A stretch of DNA of 39,622 bases from Gammaproteobacteria bacterium (GTDB lineage Bacteria; Pseudomonadota; Gammaproteobacteria; Steroidobacterales; Woeseiaceae). The translations under genes and the position numbers were made by a program. Below, in pieces: positions 1 through 8,748 of the stretch. Below the pieces are notes generated by a model. It worked only from the letters and a program-made list of their open reading frames with translations. It did no database searches and had not been told where the DNA came from. Position 1 is the first letter of the stretch. Each line of letters opens with the position of its first letter. The stretch lies in NCBI GenBank assembly GCA_018677555.1, contig JAHHOT010000016.1:1-39622 (forward strand), given 5' to 3'.

Positions 1-1243
1 GGAGCTCGAGCGCGTCTTCGACATCTGTCATGGCTGTCGTCGTTGTTTCAATCTGTGTCATGCGTTCCCGACCTTGTTCGACGCGGTCGACGAGTCGGAG
101 ACCATGGAGCTGGATTCCGTACCGAAGGAGGTCTACTGGGACGTCGTCGATCACTGTTACCTGTGTGACATGTGCTACATGACCAAGTGTCCTTACGTGC
201 CTCCGCACGAGTGGAACGTCGATTTCCCGCACCTGATGTTGCGCGCCAAGGCCGTTCGCTTTCGGGACTCCGGTGCGCGCGTGCGGGATCGATTTCTGGC
301 GTCTACCGACACCGTCGGCAACCTGGCCGGTATCCCGGTCGTCGTGCAGGCCGTGAACGCCGTGAATCGCTCGCCGAGCGGTCGCAAGCTGCTCGAAAAG
401 ACACTGGGCGTGCACCACCAGGCGCCGCTGCCGCCCTACCACTCAAATACAGCCCGGCGGCGCCTGCGCGCCCGTCGCGGCGAAAGCGGCAGCCATGCGG
501 AAGCGACTCCGAAGACGCGGGGCAAGGTCGTCCTGTTTACAACCTGCTACGGCAATCGCAACATGCCGTCGCTCGCTGAGGACCTGGTCGCCGTATTCGA
601 ACATAACGGGATTCCCGTGGCGCTCGCGGAGCAGGAAAAATGCTGTGGCATGCCGAAACTCGAGCTTGGCGATCTCGGCGCCGTGCAGAAGCTGAAGGAT
701 GCCAATATAGCGACGCTCGCAAAATGGGTGGAGCAGGGCTGGGATATTGTTGCGCCAATTCCATCCTGTTCGTTGATGTTCAAGCAGGAACTGCCGTTGC
801 TTTTTCATGACGATCCGGCAGTCGCCAACGTAGGAAAAGCGATGTTCGATCCGTTCGAGTACCTCATGCTGCGGCATCGCGACGGCAAGTTGCGCACTGA
901 TTTCAATATGTCGCTCGGTAAAATCTCCTACCAGGTGCCTTGTCACCTGCGTGTGCAGAATATCGGTCTGAAGACCCGCGACCTGTTGCAACTGGTGCCG
1001 GAGACCACGGTCGACGCCATCGAACGATGCTCGGGTCATGACGGTACCTACGCGGTCAAGAAAGAGTGCCACGATATCTCGAAAAAAATTGCGCGCCCTG
1101 TCGTCAGCAAGGTCAGGAAATCGAGTGCCGATCACTTCATCAGTGACTGCCCGATGGCGGCCGAACAGATCGCGCAGGCGCTGGACGACACCGTGGCGTT
1201 GCACCCGATGGCCCTGTTGCGCCGTGCCTATGGAATTGAATGA
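1..1243 (+). CDS. Heterodisulfide-reductase/GlpC-type Fe-S protein (5' end missing)
   Basis: The reading frame is open from base 2, so the gene starts upstream of the window. The first visible residues carry C-x2-C-x2-C-x3-C (bases 26-61), followed by a second C-x2-C-x2-C-x3-CP motif (bases 155-193). These are two ferredoxin-type [4Fe-4S] sites. Further on are two cysteine-rich CCG-type blocks: TTCYGN...CCGMP in the middle, and PCHLRVQ...CSGHDG near the end. This is the architecture of GlpC and HdrD-like electron-transfer subunits. The next gene is DUF3501, overlapping by ATGA. From general knowledge, this Fe-S protein, DUF3501 and a rubrerythrin often cluster, which suggests a redox or peroxide-related role. 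The substrate is unknown. A Fe-S electron-transfer protein is secure; calling it a true glycerol-3-phosphate dehydrogenase subunit would not be justified. Confidence 0.85.
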   Translation, partial: ELERVFDICHGCRRCFNLCHAFPTLFDAVDESETMELDSVPKEVYWDVVDHCYLCDMCYMTKCPYVPPHEWNVDFPHLMLRAKAVRFRDSGARVRDRFLASTDTVGNLAGIPVVVQAVNAVNRSPSGRKLLEKTLGVHHQAPLPPYHSNTARRRLRARRGESGSHAEATPKTRGKVVLFTTCYGNRNMPSLAEDLVAVFEHNGIPVALAEQEKCCGMPKLELGDLGAVQKLKDANIATLAKWVEQGWDIVAPIPSCSLMFKQELPLLFHDDPAVANVGKAMFDPFEYLMLRHRDGKLRTDFNMSLGKISYQVPCHLRVQNIGLKTRDLLQLVPETTVDAIERCSGHDGTYAVKKECHDISKKIARPVVSKVRKSSADHFISDCPMAAEQIAQALDDTVALHPMALLRRAYGIE

Positions 1244-1833
1244 TGCAGAAACTGACAAGAGATAGTTTATACAGCCTCGAGCAATACGCCGAGATTCGTG
1301 ACCAGTTTCGTGCCGACGTCATGCGGCACAAGCGCAATCGCCGCTTGCCGCTGGGTACGAATGCCACGCTCTACTTCGAGGACCGGCTGACGATGCAGTA
1401 TCAGATCCAGGAAATGCTGCGCATAGAGCGAATATTCGAGGCGGCGGGAATCGTGGACGAACTGGACGCTTATAATCCGCTGATTCCGGATGGCAGCAAC
1501 TGGAAAGCAACGTTCATGGTCGAATTTCCCGAGGTCGATGAAAGGCGGGCCATGCTGGAAGCCCTGGTTGGCATCGAGAAATCGGTATGGATGCAGATCG
1601 GCGAGTATCCGCGCATCAGGCCGGTCGCGGACGAAGATCTCGAGCGTAGCGACGATAACAAGACCTCTGCGGTGCATTTCCTGCGTTTCGAGGTACCTGC
1701 GGAGCAGATCGCGGCACTGCAGTCCGGCGCCGAATTGGCCGCCGGCATCGATCATTCGAACTACCAGGTCGATGTGCGGCCTGTAGCCGACAATGTCCGG
1801 CGCTCGTTGCTTGGCGATCTGCAGCAATCCTGA
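1240..1833 (+). CDS. DUF3501 family protein
   Basis: A 197-residue soluble protein with no signal peptide or membrane segment. It begins MQKLTRDSLYSLEQYAEIRD and has the family pattern: an N-terminal helical part containing RRLPLGTNATLYFEDRLTMQYQIQEMLRIE, then an acidic central part with GSNWKATFMVEFPEVDERR. Its start codon overlaps the stop of the Fe-S protein gene (ATGA); a second in-frame ATG follows directly. The overlap implies translational coupling. DUF3501 has no established biochemical function. Its regular pairing with a double-[4Fe-4S]/CCG protein suggests it is a partner or assembly factor of that protein, which is inference only. Confidence 0.85.
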   Translation: MMQKLTRDSLYSLEQYAEIRDQFRADVMRHKRNRRLPLGTNATLYFEDRLTMQYQIQEMLRIERIFEAAGIVDELDAYNPLIPDGSNWKATFMVEFPEVDERRAMLEALVGIEKSVWMQIGEYPRIRPVADEDLERSDDNKTSAVHFLRFEVPAEQIAALQSGAELAAGIDHSNYQVDVRPVADNVRRSLLGDLQQS

Positions 1834-1940
1834 ATCCAGGCGGACGCATATCCCGCCGGATTACTGAAGCAGTGGCGCGGAAACGCGGCTAACGGCTATC
1901 ATTGGGGCCGCTTCTAATCTCGCTTGGGGCAAACGAGTAG

Positions 1941-3830
1941 ATGGGTAAACGCTACGATGCGGCCGACATCGAGGTCTTGAGTGGCCTCGAGCCGGTGCGA
2001 CGACGTCCGGGTATGTATACGGACACCGCCAGACCGAACCACCTGGCGCACGAAGTGATCGATAACAGCGTCGACGAGGCGCTGGCCGGTTACTGCAAAC
2101 GAATCGACGTAACGCTGCATGCGGACGGCTCGGTGGAGGTGGCCGATGACGGCCGTGGGATGCCGGTCGATAAACATCCCAAGGAAAAGATTCCTGGCGT
2201 CGAGCTTATCCTTACGCGGCTGCATGCTGGCGGCAAGTTCAACAAGGACAACTACCAGTTTTCCGGCGGCCTGCACGGCGTTGGCGTATCGGTCGTCAAC
2301 GCATTGTCGAAGAACCTCGAGGTCTGGATTCGGCGCGACGGCAAGGAGTACAACCTGAGCTTTGCCGGCGGCAGGAAGCGCGGCCGGCTGGAAGTCGTCG
2401 GCAAGGTGGGCAAGGCAAACACGGGCACGACCATTCGCTTCTGGCCGGATCCAAAGTACTTCGACTCCGCGAAAATTTCTGTGTCTCGCCTGAAGCACAC
2501 ATTACGCGCGAAAGCGGTCTTGTGTCCCGGTCTCACGGTTCGGCTCCGAGTCGCGAAACCGAAAGAAAAGATCGAGTGGTGTTATTCGGGCGGGCTGGAA
2601 GAATACCTGCTGGAGGCGGTCGGGGACGTCGAGCATCTGCCGCCGGAACCCTTTGCCGGCAGCCTTGCGGCCACTCGAGAGGCGGTGGACTGGGCGCTTG
2701 TCTGGCGGACCTCTGATGGCCCGTCCGTGATGGAGAGCTACGTGAACCTGGTGCCAACACCACAGGGCGGCACTCACGTAAACGGCTTGCGCACCGGGCT
2801 CACGAATGCCTTACGCGAATTCTGCGATTTTCGCAGTCTGCTGCCGCGCGGCGTGCAGATCGTCCCTGAGGACGTATGGGACGGCCTCAGTTTCGTATTG
2901 AGCGCAAAGCTCGAGGATCCGCAGTTCTCCGGCCAGACGAAGGAGCGGCTGTCGTCGCGCGAATCCGCCGCGTTCGTTGCCGGAGTACTGAAAGACAGCT
3001 TTGCGCTGTGGCTCAACGGGCATCCTGAATCCGGCGACGCCATTGCGCAGCTTGCCATTAGCAAGGCCCAGGGCCGGCTGAAAGCTGCCAAGAAGGTCGT
3101 GCGCAAGAAAGTCGTCGCTGGACCGGCGTTGCCTGGCAAGCTCGCCGACTGCACGTCCCAGGAACCGGAGTTGTGTGAAATATTCCTGGTGGAAGGGGAT
3201 TCTGCCGGGGGCTCGGCCAAGCAGGCGCGAGACCGCAACACGCAGGCGATCATGCCGCTGCGCGGCAAGATTCTGAACACCTGGGAGGTCGACACGACCG
3301 AAATCCTGGGGTCACAGGAAGTGCACGATATCAGCATTGCGCTGGGCGTTGATCCCGCCAGTCCCGATATCGGCAATCTTCGCTATCACAAGGTCTGCAT
3401 ACTCGCCGATGCCGACTCGGACGGTGCGCATATTGCCACGCTGCTGTGCGCGTTGTTTCTGCGGCATTTTCGCGAGCTGGTGCTGGCCGGGCATGTATAC
3501 GTTGCCATGCCGCCGCTTTATCGCATCGACGTCGGCAAGGAAGTGCATTACGCGCTCGATGACGGCGAACGACAGGGCATTCTCGATCGCATCGACGCGG
3601 AGAAAATCAGAGGCAAAGTCTCGGTTACCCGCTTCAAGGGCCTGGGCGAAATGAGCCCGGCGCAATTGCGCGAGACCACCATGAATCGCGATACACGTCG
3701 TCTCGTGCAGCTGACGGTTAATGCGAAAGACAAGACGGACCAGCTCCTCGACATGCTGCTGGCGAAAAAGCGCTCGGCTGACCGTCGCAAATGGCTGGAA
3801 GAGAAAGGCAATCTTGCCGAGGTCTCCTGA
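1941..3830 (+). CDS. parE: DNA topoisomerase IV subunit B
   Basis: ATPase subunit of topoisomerase IV, which decatenates daughter chromosomes with ParC. The protein has 629 residues, normal for ParE. Domains in order: a GHKL ATPase (EVIDNSVDEALAG, DDGRGMPV, GGLHGVGVSVVNALS), a transducer, and a C-terminal TOPRIM domain (EIFLVEGDSAGGSAKQARDR, PLRGKILN, and the metal-binding DADSDGAHI). The NTWEV stretch after PLRGKILN is a ParE rather than GyrB feature. The adjacent parC confirms the assignment. The 107-base gap upstream contains no clear promoter. The gap to parC is 27 bases, so the two are probably co-transcribed. Confidence 0.97.
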   Translation: MGKRYDAADIEVLSGLEPVRRRPGMYTDTARPNHLAHEVIDNSVDEALAGYCKRIDVTLHADGSVEVADDGRGMPVDKHPKEKIPGVELILTRLHAGGKFNKDNYQFSGGLHGVGVSVVNALSKNLEVWIRRDGKEYNLSFAGGRKRGRLEVVGKVGKANTGTTIRFWPDPKYFDSAKISVSRLKHTLRAKAVLCPGLTVRLRVAKPKEKIEWCYSGGLEEYLLEAVGDVEHLPPEPFAGSLAATREAVDWALVWRTSDGPSVMESYVNLVPTPQGGTHVNGLRTGLTNALREFCDFRSLLPRGVQIVPEDVWDGLSFVLSAKLEDPQFSGQTKERLSSRESAAFVAGVLKDSFALWLNGHPESGDAIAQLAISKAQGRLKAAKKVVRKKVVAGPALPGKLADCTSQEPELCEIFLVEGDSAGGSAKQARDRNTQAIMPLRGKILNTWEVDTTEILGSQEVHDISIALGVDPASPDIGNLRYHKVCILADADSDGAHIATLLCALFLRHFRELVLAGHVYVAMPPLYRIDVGKEVHYALDDGERQGILDRIDAEKIRGKVSVTRFKGLGEMSPAQLRETTMNRDTRRLVQLTVNAKDKTDQLLDMLLAKKRSADRRKWLEEKGNLAEVS

Positions 3831-3857
3831 GCGCAAGTCGAACAAGAGAATTTCACG

Positions 3858-6104
3858 ATGCAAAATCAGCTCAACCTGGAAGGGGTCGAACAACTTCCGC
3901 TGAAGGAATACACGGAGAAAGCGTACCTCGATTATTCAATGTACGTCATTCTCGATCGTGCGCTGCCACAAATCGGCGACGGACTGAAGCCCGTGCAGCG
4001 CCGAATCATCTTTGCGATGAGCGAGTTGGGGTTGTCTGCCGGGCAGAAGCCAAAAAAATCGGCGCGAACCGTAGGCGACGTGATCGGCAAGTATCATCCA
4101 CACGGGGACTCCGCCTGTTACGAAGCGATGGTCCTGATGGCGCAGGAATTCTCCTATCGTTATCCGATTGTCGATGGGCAGGGCAACTGGGGCTCGACCG
4201 ATGATCCGAAATCATTCGCGGCTATGCGTTACACCGAGTCGCGCCTCAAGCCGTACGCGAAATCCCTGTTAAGTGAATTGGCTCAGGGCACCGTCGACTG
4301 GGTGCCAAACTTCGATGGCACGCTTGACGAGCCCGTCGTGCTGCCGGCACGCCTGCCGAACCTGCTCCTGAATGGCACCACCGGTATTGCCGTGGGACTG
4401 TCAACCGACGTGCCGCCGCATAACCTGAAAGAAACCGCCAGCGCACTTGTGCACCTGATCGACAATCCGAAGGCGACCGTTGCGCATCTCATGAAGCACA
4501 TAAAGGGTCCGGATTTCCCGACGGGCGGCGAGCTGGTGTCGCCGCGGAGCGATATCAAGAAAATCTACAACACGGGCAGCGGCACGCTCCGCCTGCGCGC
4601 ATCGTTCAAGCGCGAGAACGGCGATATCGTCATCGATTCACTGCCGTACCAGATCTCCGGCAGTAAAGTGCTGGAGCAGATCGCAGCGCAAATGCGCAAC
4701 AAGAAGCTTCCCATGGTCGAGGATTTGCGCGACGAGTCCGACCACGAGGCACCGATTCGCCTGGTCATTACGCCGAAATCCAACCGGGTGGACGTGGACG
4801 AATTGATGTCACATCTTTTTTCCACGACCTCGCTCGAGCGTACCGTCCGAGTCAACATGAACATCGTTGCCCTGGACGGCCGGCCGCGCGAATTCAATCT
4901 CGTCAGCCTGCTCACGGAGTGGGTAAGGTTCCGGAAAGACACGGTCACCCGGCGTTTGAAACACCGGCTGCAGATCGTGCTGGACCGCTTGCACGTGCTC
5001 GACGGTCTGCTGATCGCGTATCTGAATATCGACGCGGTCATCAAGATCATTCGAACTGAAGACGAACCGAAACCGGTCCTGATGAAGCGCTTCAAGCTCA
5101 GTGATGTGCAGGCCGAGGCAATCCTGAATCTGCGTCTCAGGAATCTTGCGAAACTCGAGGAAATGAAGATTCGTGGCGAGCAGGACGAGTTGAGCGACGA
5201 GCGCAACCTGATCGAAACGACTCTGAAGAGCGCGGCGCGGCTCAAGTCGCTCATCAAGAAAGAAATCCTCGACGATACCGAGGCCTACGGCGACGACCGG
5301 CGAACCAGAATTGTCGAGCGTGAGGCGGCGCAGGCACTCGACGAAACACAGCTGGTCGCGAGCGAACCGGTCACCGTCGTGTTGTCGAAGCGTGGCTGGG
5401 CGCGGGCGGCCAAAGGCCATGATATCGACCCGAACTCATTAAGCTATAAATCCGGGGATAGCTTCCTCGCGGCCGCCAGGGGTCGCAGCAATCAGCTGGC
5501 GATGTTCATCGACAGCACGGGTCGCGTGTACAGTGTTCTCGCGCATATGTTGCCGTCGGCGCGCGGGCAGGGCGAGCCATTGTCGGGGCGCTTCAAGCCG
5601 CCGGATGCTGCGGAGTTTTGTGGCGCTATGATCGGCGATCCGCAAAGCAAGTGCTTGCTCGCCAGCGATGCCGGATACGGATTTATCGCAACTCTGGATG
5701 ATCTCGTTTCACGCAACAAGGCCGGTAAGGCCATATTGCGTGTGCCCAAAGGCGGCCGCGCGGTCGTGCCCGCGCCGGTGCCGCCGGACTCGGAGTGCCT
5801 GATCGCCGCGGTCAGCTCGATCGGGCGGCTGCTGTTATTCGAAATGGACGATTTGCCGGAGTTGGCGAAGGGCAAAGGTAACAAGGTCATCAACATACCG
5901 GGCAAGAAGTTCCAGTCGGGTGAGGAAAGACTGGTCGCCGTTGCGGTCGTGCCGGAAGACGGCAATCTGCAAGTGCACACAGCAACGCGCACGATGACGC
6001 TCAGGTGGGACGATCTCGATGACTATTATGGCGAACGGGCACTGCGCGGTCGCTTTCTGGCGAAAGGCTGGAGAAAGGTCGTCAGGCTGTCTGCAGACCT
6101 GTAA
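3858..6104 (+). CDS. parC: DNA topoisomerase IV subunit A
   Basis: DNA-cleaving subunit of topoisomerase IV, 748 residues. The catalytic tyrosine lies in [10 protein letters not shown] (Tyr125). The quinolone-resistance region [13 protein letters not shown] has Ser85 and Glu89 at the positions of E. coli Ser80 and Glu84, so it is wild type by sequence. A long coiled-coil arm (about residues 350-480) is followed by a degenerate C-terminal beta-pinwheel, for example [21 protein letters not shown] short SD-like AAGAGA precedes the ATG. The stop codon TAA falls in the loop of a strong terminator hairpin. Confidence 0.97.
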   Translation: MQNQLNLEGVEQLPLKEYTEKAYLDYSMYVILDRALPQIGDGLKPVQRRIIFAMSELGLSAGQKPKKSARTVGDVIGKYHPHGDSACYEAMVLMAQEFSYRYPIVDGQGNWGSTDDPKSFAAMRYTESRLKPYAKSLLSELAQGTVDWVPNFDGTLDEPVVLPARLPNLLLNGTTGIAVGLSTDVPPHNLKETASALVHLIDNPKATVAHLMKHIKGPDFPTGGELVSPRSDIKKIYNTGSGTLRLRASFKRENGDIVIDSLPYQISGSKVLEQIAAQMRNKKLPMVEDLRDESDHEAPIRLVITPKSNRVDVDELMSHLFSTTSLERTVRVNMNIVALDGRPREFNLVSLLTEWVRFRKDTVTRRLKHRLQIVLDRLHVLDGLLIAYLNIDAVIKIIRTEDEPKPVLMKRFKLSDVQAEAILNLRLRNLAKLEEMKIRGEQDELSDERNLIETTLKSAARLKSLIKKEILDDTEAYGDDRRTRIVEREAAQALDETQLVASEPVTVVLSKRGWARAAKGHDIDPNSLSYKSGDSFLAAARGRSNQLAMFIDSTGRVYSVLAHMLPSARGQGEPLSGRFKPPDAAEFCGAMIGDPQSKCLLASDAGYGFIATLDDLVSRNKAGKAILRVPKGGRAVVPAPVPPDSECLIAAVSSIGRLLLFEMDDLPELAKGKGNKVINIPGKKFQSGEERLVAVAVVPEDGNLQVHTATRTMTLRWDDLDDYYGERALRGRFLAKGWRKVVRLSADL

Positions 6105-6120
6105 ATCTGCAGACAGCCTG
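6083..6120. terminator. Bidirectional rho-independent terminator between parC and the convergent fimV-like gene
   Basis: A perfect 15-bp inverted repeat (arms 6083-6097 and 6106-6120, sequence CAGGCTGTCTGCAGA and its complement) with an 8-base loop that contains the parC stop codon. A short T-run (6126-6129) follows on the plus strand. The downstream gene runs convergently and ends at 6135, so the hairpin can serve both transcripts. The left arm encodes the last ParC residues. Confidence 0.8.
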
Positions 6121-6134
6121 GTACGGTTTTCCTG

Positions 6135-8474
6135 TCAGGAGGCCTTGATTTTCTTCGTGTCTACCCGGCCCGACTCGACTTCCATTTCCATGGTTTCGTC
6201 AGCGCCGCCAGCGGGCAGCAACTCGGTGTTGTCGTCCATGTAAGCCGTAGCGTCGAGATCCAGCTCTTCGTTGACCGCTTCGTCGATTGCCTCGAAATTC
6301 GCCGTCAGCTCCGCCGTGTTCTCCGGGTCCGGCGCGTGTGGAATTTCCGCCGTCGCGTCGAGCGGAGCCTTGTCTTCATCGATCGCCGGTACTTCGGACG
6401 TGGCATCCGCCATGCTGGGGATTGCGGCAGTCAATTCGTCTATTGCCGGGACTTGCGCCGTTGCGCCCGCGTCGAGCATCGGCATTTCGCCCGTTTCGTC
6501 CATCTCGAATACCGGTACCTGCGTGGTGCCGGCGTCTTCTACGGCTTGCACTTCGGCGGTTTCGTCGAAGTCCAGCGTAAAGTCCTCGTCGATGACCGGC
6601 ATCTCGGCGGTTTCTGCGGACTTGCCTTTCGCATCCATTTGCTCGGCGAGTTCCACCGCGGCCCGTGCGATTTCCTCGTTGAGTGCCTGGGTCTGCGTGA
6701 ATTCCTCTTCGTAGTCTTGCTCGAGAATCTTGTAATCAATTTCCTTGCTGAGTGTGTACATATCCGTGCCCAGCGCTTCGTCGTCGGCGTCCCGCGGAAC
6801 CGCCATGAGGTCCTTGGCCGTCTCTTCCATATCGCCAACCGCATGCTTGGTTGCGTCGACGATCATGGAAAGGTCGTACTCGCCGGTTTCGTCGGAGGGC
6901 GGGATTTCGGTGTCCAGCGTCAGGTTTTCGCCGGTGCGTAACGCAGGGATAATGTCCGTGCGATCGGTTTTGTCTTCCGGCGGCACCTCGAGATGCACTT
7001 CGGCGATGGTATCTTCGGCCGAGGTGAAACCCAGGTCGTCGGCAACATCCATATCCGGTCCCGGCTGCAGGCCGGTTCCGATGCCGAGATCCGCATCGAG
7101 GGACATGGTGACGTCTTCGATCGCTGCGTCGTCGTACTGGTAGTCGACACCGGACACCAGGTCGTCGGCGTCGACATCGGCGACAGGCTCGACCCTTTTC
7201 GGTGCGACGGCTTCATCCGGCTGCCCTGCGGCGTCCGGATAGGCCGGCAGAGGTGCCGGGCGGCTGCCTTTGCGACGGCCAAACAACAGCAGCGCGGCAA
7301 TCAGTGCGAGGCCAGCGCCGCCAAGCCAGAATAACCAGTTCCACGAGCTGCCGCCGTCCGCCTGCGGGGCGGTCGAAACGACGGGTGCAGTCTGAACCGG
7401 GTTGTCGATACGGGTGTCGGGTATGACCACCTCGGCAGCATCCGACGCCGCCTCGGCAGTTTCGTCGAGCGGCGTTACGAACGGATTGTCGCTATCCTGG
7501 ATCGAGTCGACCGCGGGCGACTCCACCGTTTCCGGTACAGTGACTGTTGCTGAGTCGACGGGCGCAGGCGCCGTCGCGGTGGCGTCACTGAATTCTGCGC
7601 TTGTCTCTGCAGCACTGGCCGGTGAAGTCGTCGCGACACCTGTATAGGCGCTCGTCGAGTCGCTCGTGCGCATGGCACGCGTCGACTCCGTTGTTGCCGT
7701 GGTCGCAGCGACCGTCGGTGCGGTAGCGGCACCGGTGAAATTGGGTATGACAAGAACACTGCCTGCCTTGAGGCGATTCATGTCATTGTCGATAAACGCA
7801 TCCCGATTCGCGTCGAAAATTGCATGTATGGCCGGCCACAGTTTGACGCCGCGGTTCTGAATCCGCGAGGCGATGCCGGACAACGTGTCGCCGGTCTGCA
7901 CTTCGTAACTGCCGGACTGCGAGATCGGCGAACGATTGACGCGGACTGCTGCACGTTGTGGGCGCGGCTGCACGACTTCGTTGGCGCGCGGACTGATGAT
8001 TGCCGGCGCCGTTGCCTGTTGCGATCGGGCCTCGGTCGATGACGCGGGGCTGAAGAGCAAGTTGTATTCACGCGCCAGGTTCGCCGTGTACGGACATTCG
8101 ACCGATACCTGCATGGCAAGCATCGGCTCGCGTATCGGTGTCGATCCGGACAACAGAATTGTCGAACCCGCGACCTGGATCTGTGCCCGGCTGAGGTAGG
8201 TCAATCCGCTGGCGGAGGTGCCGGAGCGCAGGAAAATACAGTAGTCCCCGAGCGTTTCGTTCGGATTCAGGGCTACCGCAATACTCGCCCTCAATGGCTG
8301 ACCCAGTGCGGACTGCAGCTGCAGTTCACCGAGTTCCAGTGCGCCTGCCGGCATGGACGCGAGACTGCACGCGCTCCCTGCCGCAATCAGTGCGGGAATG
8401 AGTATTTTACGGTCGGTCAATGTGTCACGTGATGAATTATTGTTTTTCTTCTTCGATGATGCGTTCACAAGCAT
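6135..8474 (-). CDS. FimV-like LysM protein (second, non-canonical FimV paralogue)
   Basis: A 779-residue envelope protein. In order: a positively charged N-terminus and signal sequence ending near ASMPAGA (about residue 45), a FimV N-terminal domain (LELGELQLQSALGQPLRASI), a LysM peptidoglycan-binding domain (about 189-246, YEVQTGDTLSGIASRI), a Thr/Ala/Ser-rich linker, one transmembrane segment (about 377-400, WLFWLGGAGLALIAALLLF) with RRKGSR behind it, and a very acidic cytoplasmic tail. The tail repeats a T-[AGST]-[EQ]-[VMI]-P motif, as in TAEMP, TTQVP, TGEMP, TAQVP, TSEVP and TAEIP. It lacks the conserved C-terminal FimV helical domain that the fimV at 18375 has. The SD-like GGAG is only 4 bases from the ATG, so an in-frame GTG two codons later (8468) may be the true start. 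The role is probably polar or cell-wall scaffold, by family. Confidence 0.82.
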   Translation of the reverse strand: MLVNASSKKKNNNSSRDTLTDRKILIPALIAAGSACSLASMPAGALELGELQLQSALGQPLRASIAVALNPNETLGDYCIFLRSGTSASGLTYLSRAQIQVAGSTILLSGSTPIREPMLAMQVSVECPYTANLAREYNLLFSPASSTEARSQQATAPAIISPRANEVVQPRPQRAAVRVNRSPISQSGSYEVQTGDTLSGIASRIQNRGVKLWPAIHAIFDANRDAFIDNDMNRLKAGSVLVIPNFTGAATAPTVAATTATTESTRAMRTSDSTSAYTGVATTSPASAAETSAEFSDATATAPAPVDSATVTVPETVESPAVDSIQDSDNPFVTPLDETAEAASDAAEVVIPDTRIDNPVQTAPVVSTAPQADGGSSWNWLFWLGGAGLALIAALLLFGRRKGSRPAPLPAYPDAAGQPDEAVAPKRVEPVADVDADDLVSGVDYQYDDAAIEDVTMSLDADLGIGTGLQPGPDMDVADDLGFTSAEDTIAEVHLEVPPEDKTDRTDIIPALRTGENLTLDTEIPPSDETGEYDLSMIVDATKHAVGDMEETAKDLMAVPRDADDEALGTDMYTLSKEIDYKILEQDYEEEFTQTQALNEEIARAAVELAEQMDAKGKSAETAEMPVIDEDFTLDFDETAEVQAVEDAGTTQVPVFEMDETGEMPMLDAGATAQVPAIDELTAAIPSMADATSEVPAIDEDKAPLDATAEIPHAPDPENTAELTANFEAIDEAVNEELDLDATAYMDDNTELLPAGGADETMEMEVESGRVDTKKIKAS

Positions 8475-8611
8475 TCTCTCCGATATGCGCGCCTGGCCTG
8501 TCCATAGAAATTCGCTTTCTGGAATAGATCACAATGGATCAGCGAATCGGCATTAGTTATTGAATTTAGTAATTCGCACGGACCACTGTAAACGTACTGG
8601 ATTCATGTTTG

Positions 8612-8625
8612 GGCGATTAATCGCC
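8612..8625. repeat. 14-bp perfect palindrome in the fimV-like upstream region
   Basis: GGCGATTAATCGCC is self-complementary over all 14 bases. The flanks GTTTG and AAAC extend the symmetry, with one extra base on the left. It lies between the CRP-type site and the fimV-like start codon, which makes it a candidate operator for a dimeric regulator. It has no T-tract, so it is not a terminator. No regulator is recognised for it. Confidence 0.4.
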
Positions 8626-8646
8626 AAACAGGGCGATGTAGCAGCA

Positions 8647-8670
8647 AATGTGTGAAGTTAGTCACACTTT
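8647..8670. promoter_or_regulatory. CRP/Vfr-type operator
   Basis: Bases 8651-8666 read TGTGA-N6-TCACA, perfect CRP half-sites at the standard spacing, flanked by AAATG on the left and CTTTT on the right. It sits in the 274-base gap upstream of the minus-strand fimV-like gene, about 180 bases before its start codon and 82 bases beyond the FimX-like stop. Vfr, the CRP homologue of Pseudomonas, recognises nearly the same sequence. The motif match is direct observation; regulation is inference. No equally good -10/-35 pair could be placed downstream of it. Confidence 0.6.
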
Positions 8671-8748
8671 TCCGTCCGGTTGGTTTAACTTAAAAGTCAC
8701 GCGAATTTACAAAGCGCAGCGACTTGCGCAATCGGCCAACAGTCATCG

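Noticed and set aside
443-1258. Long antisense ORF opposite the Fe-S protein gene
   Set aside because: It has no domain features, and the sense strand has clear motifs through the same bases.
8714-8729. Terminator after the FimX-like gene
   Set aside because: Only a 5-bp GCGCA/TGCGC stem with a short T-run; too weak to call.
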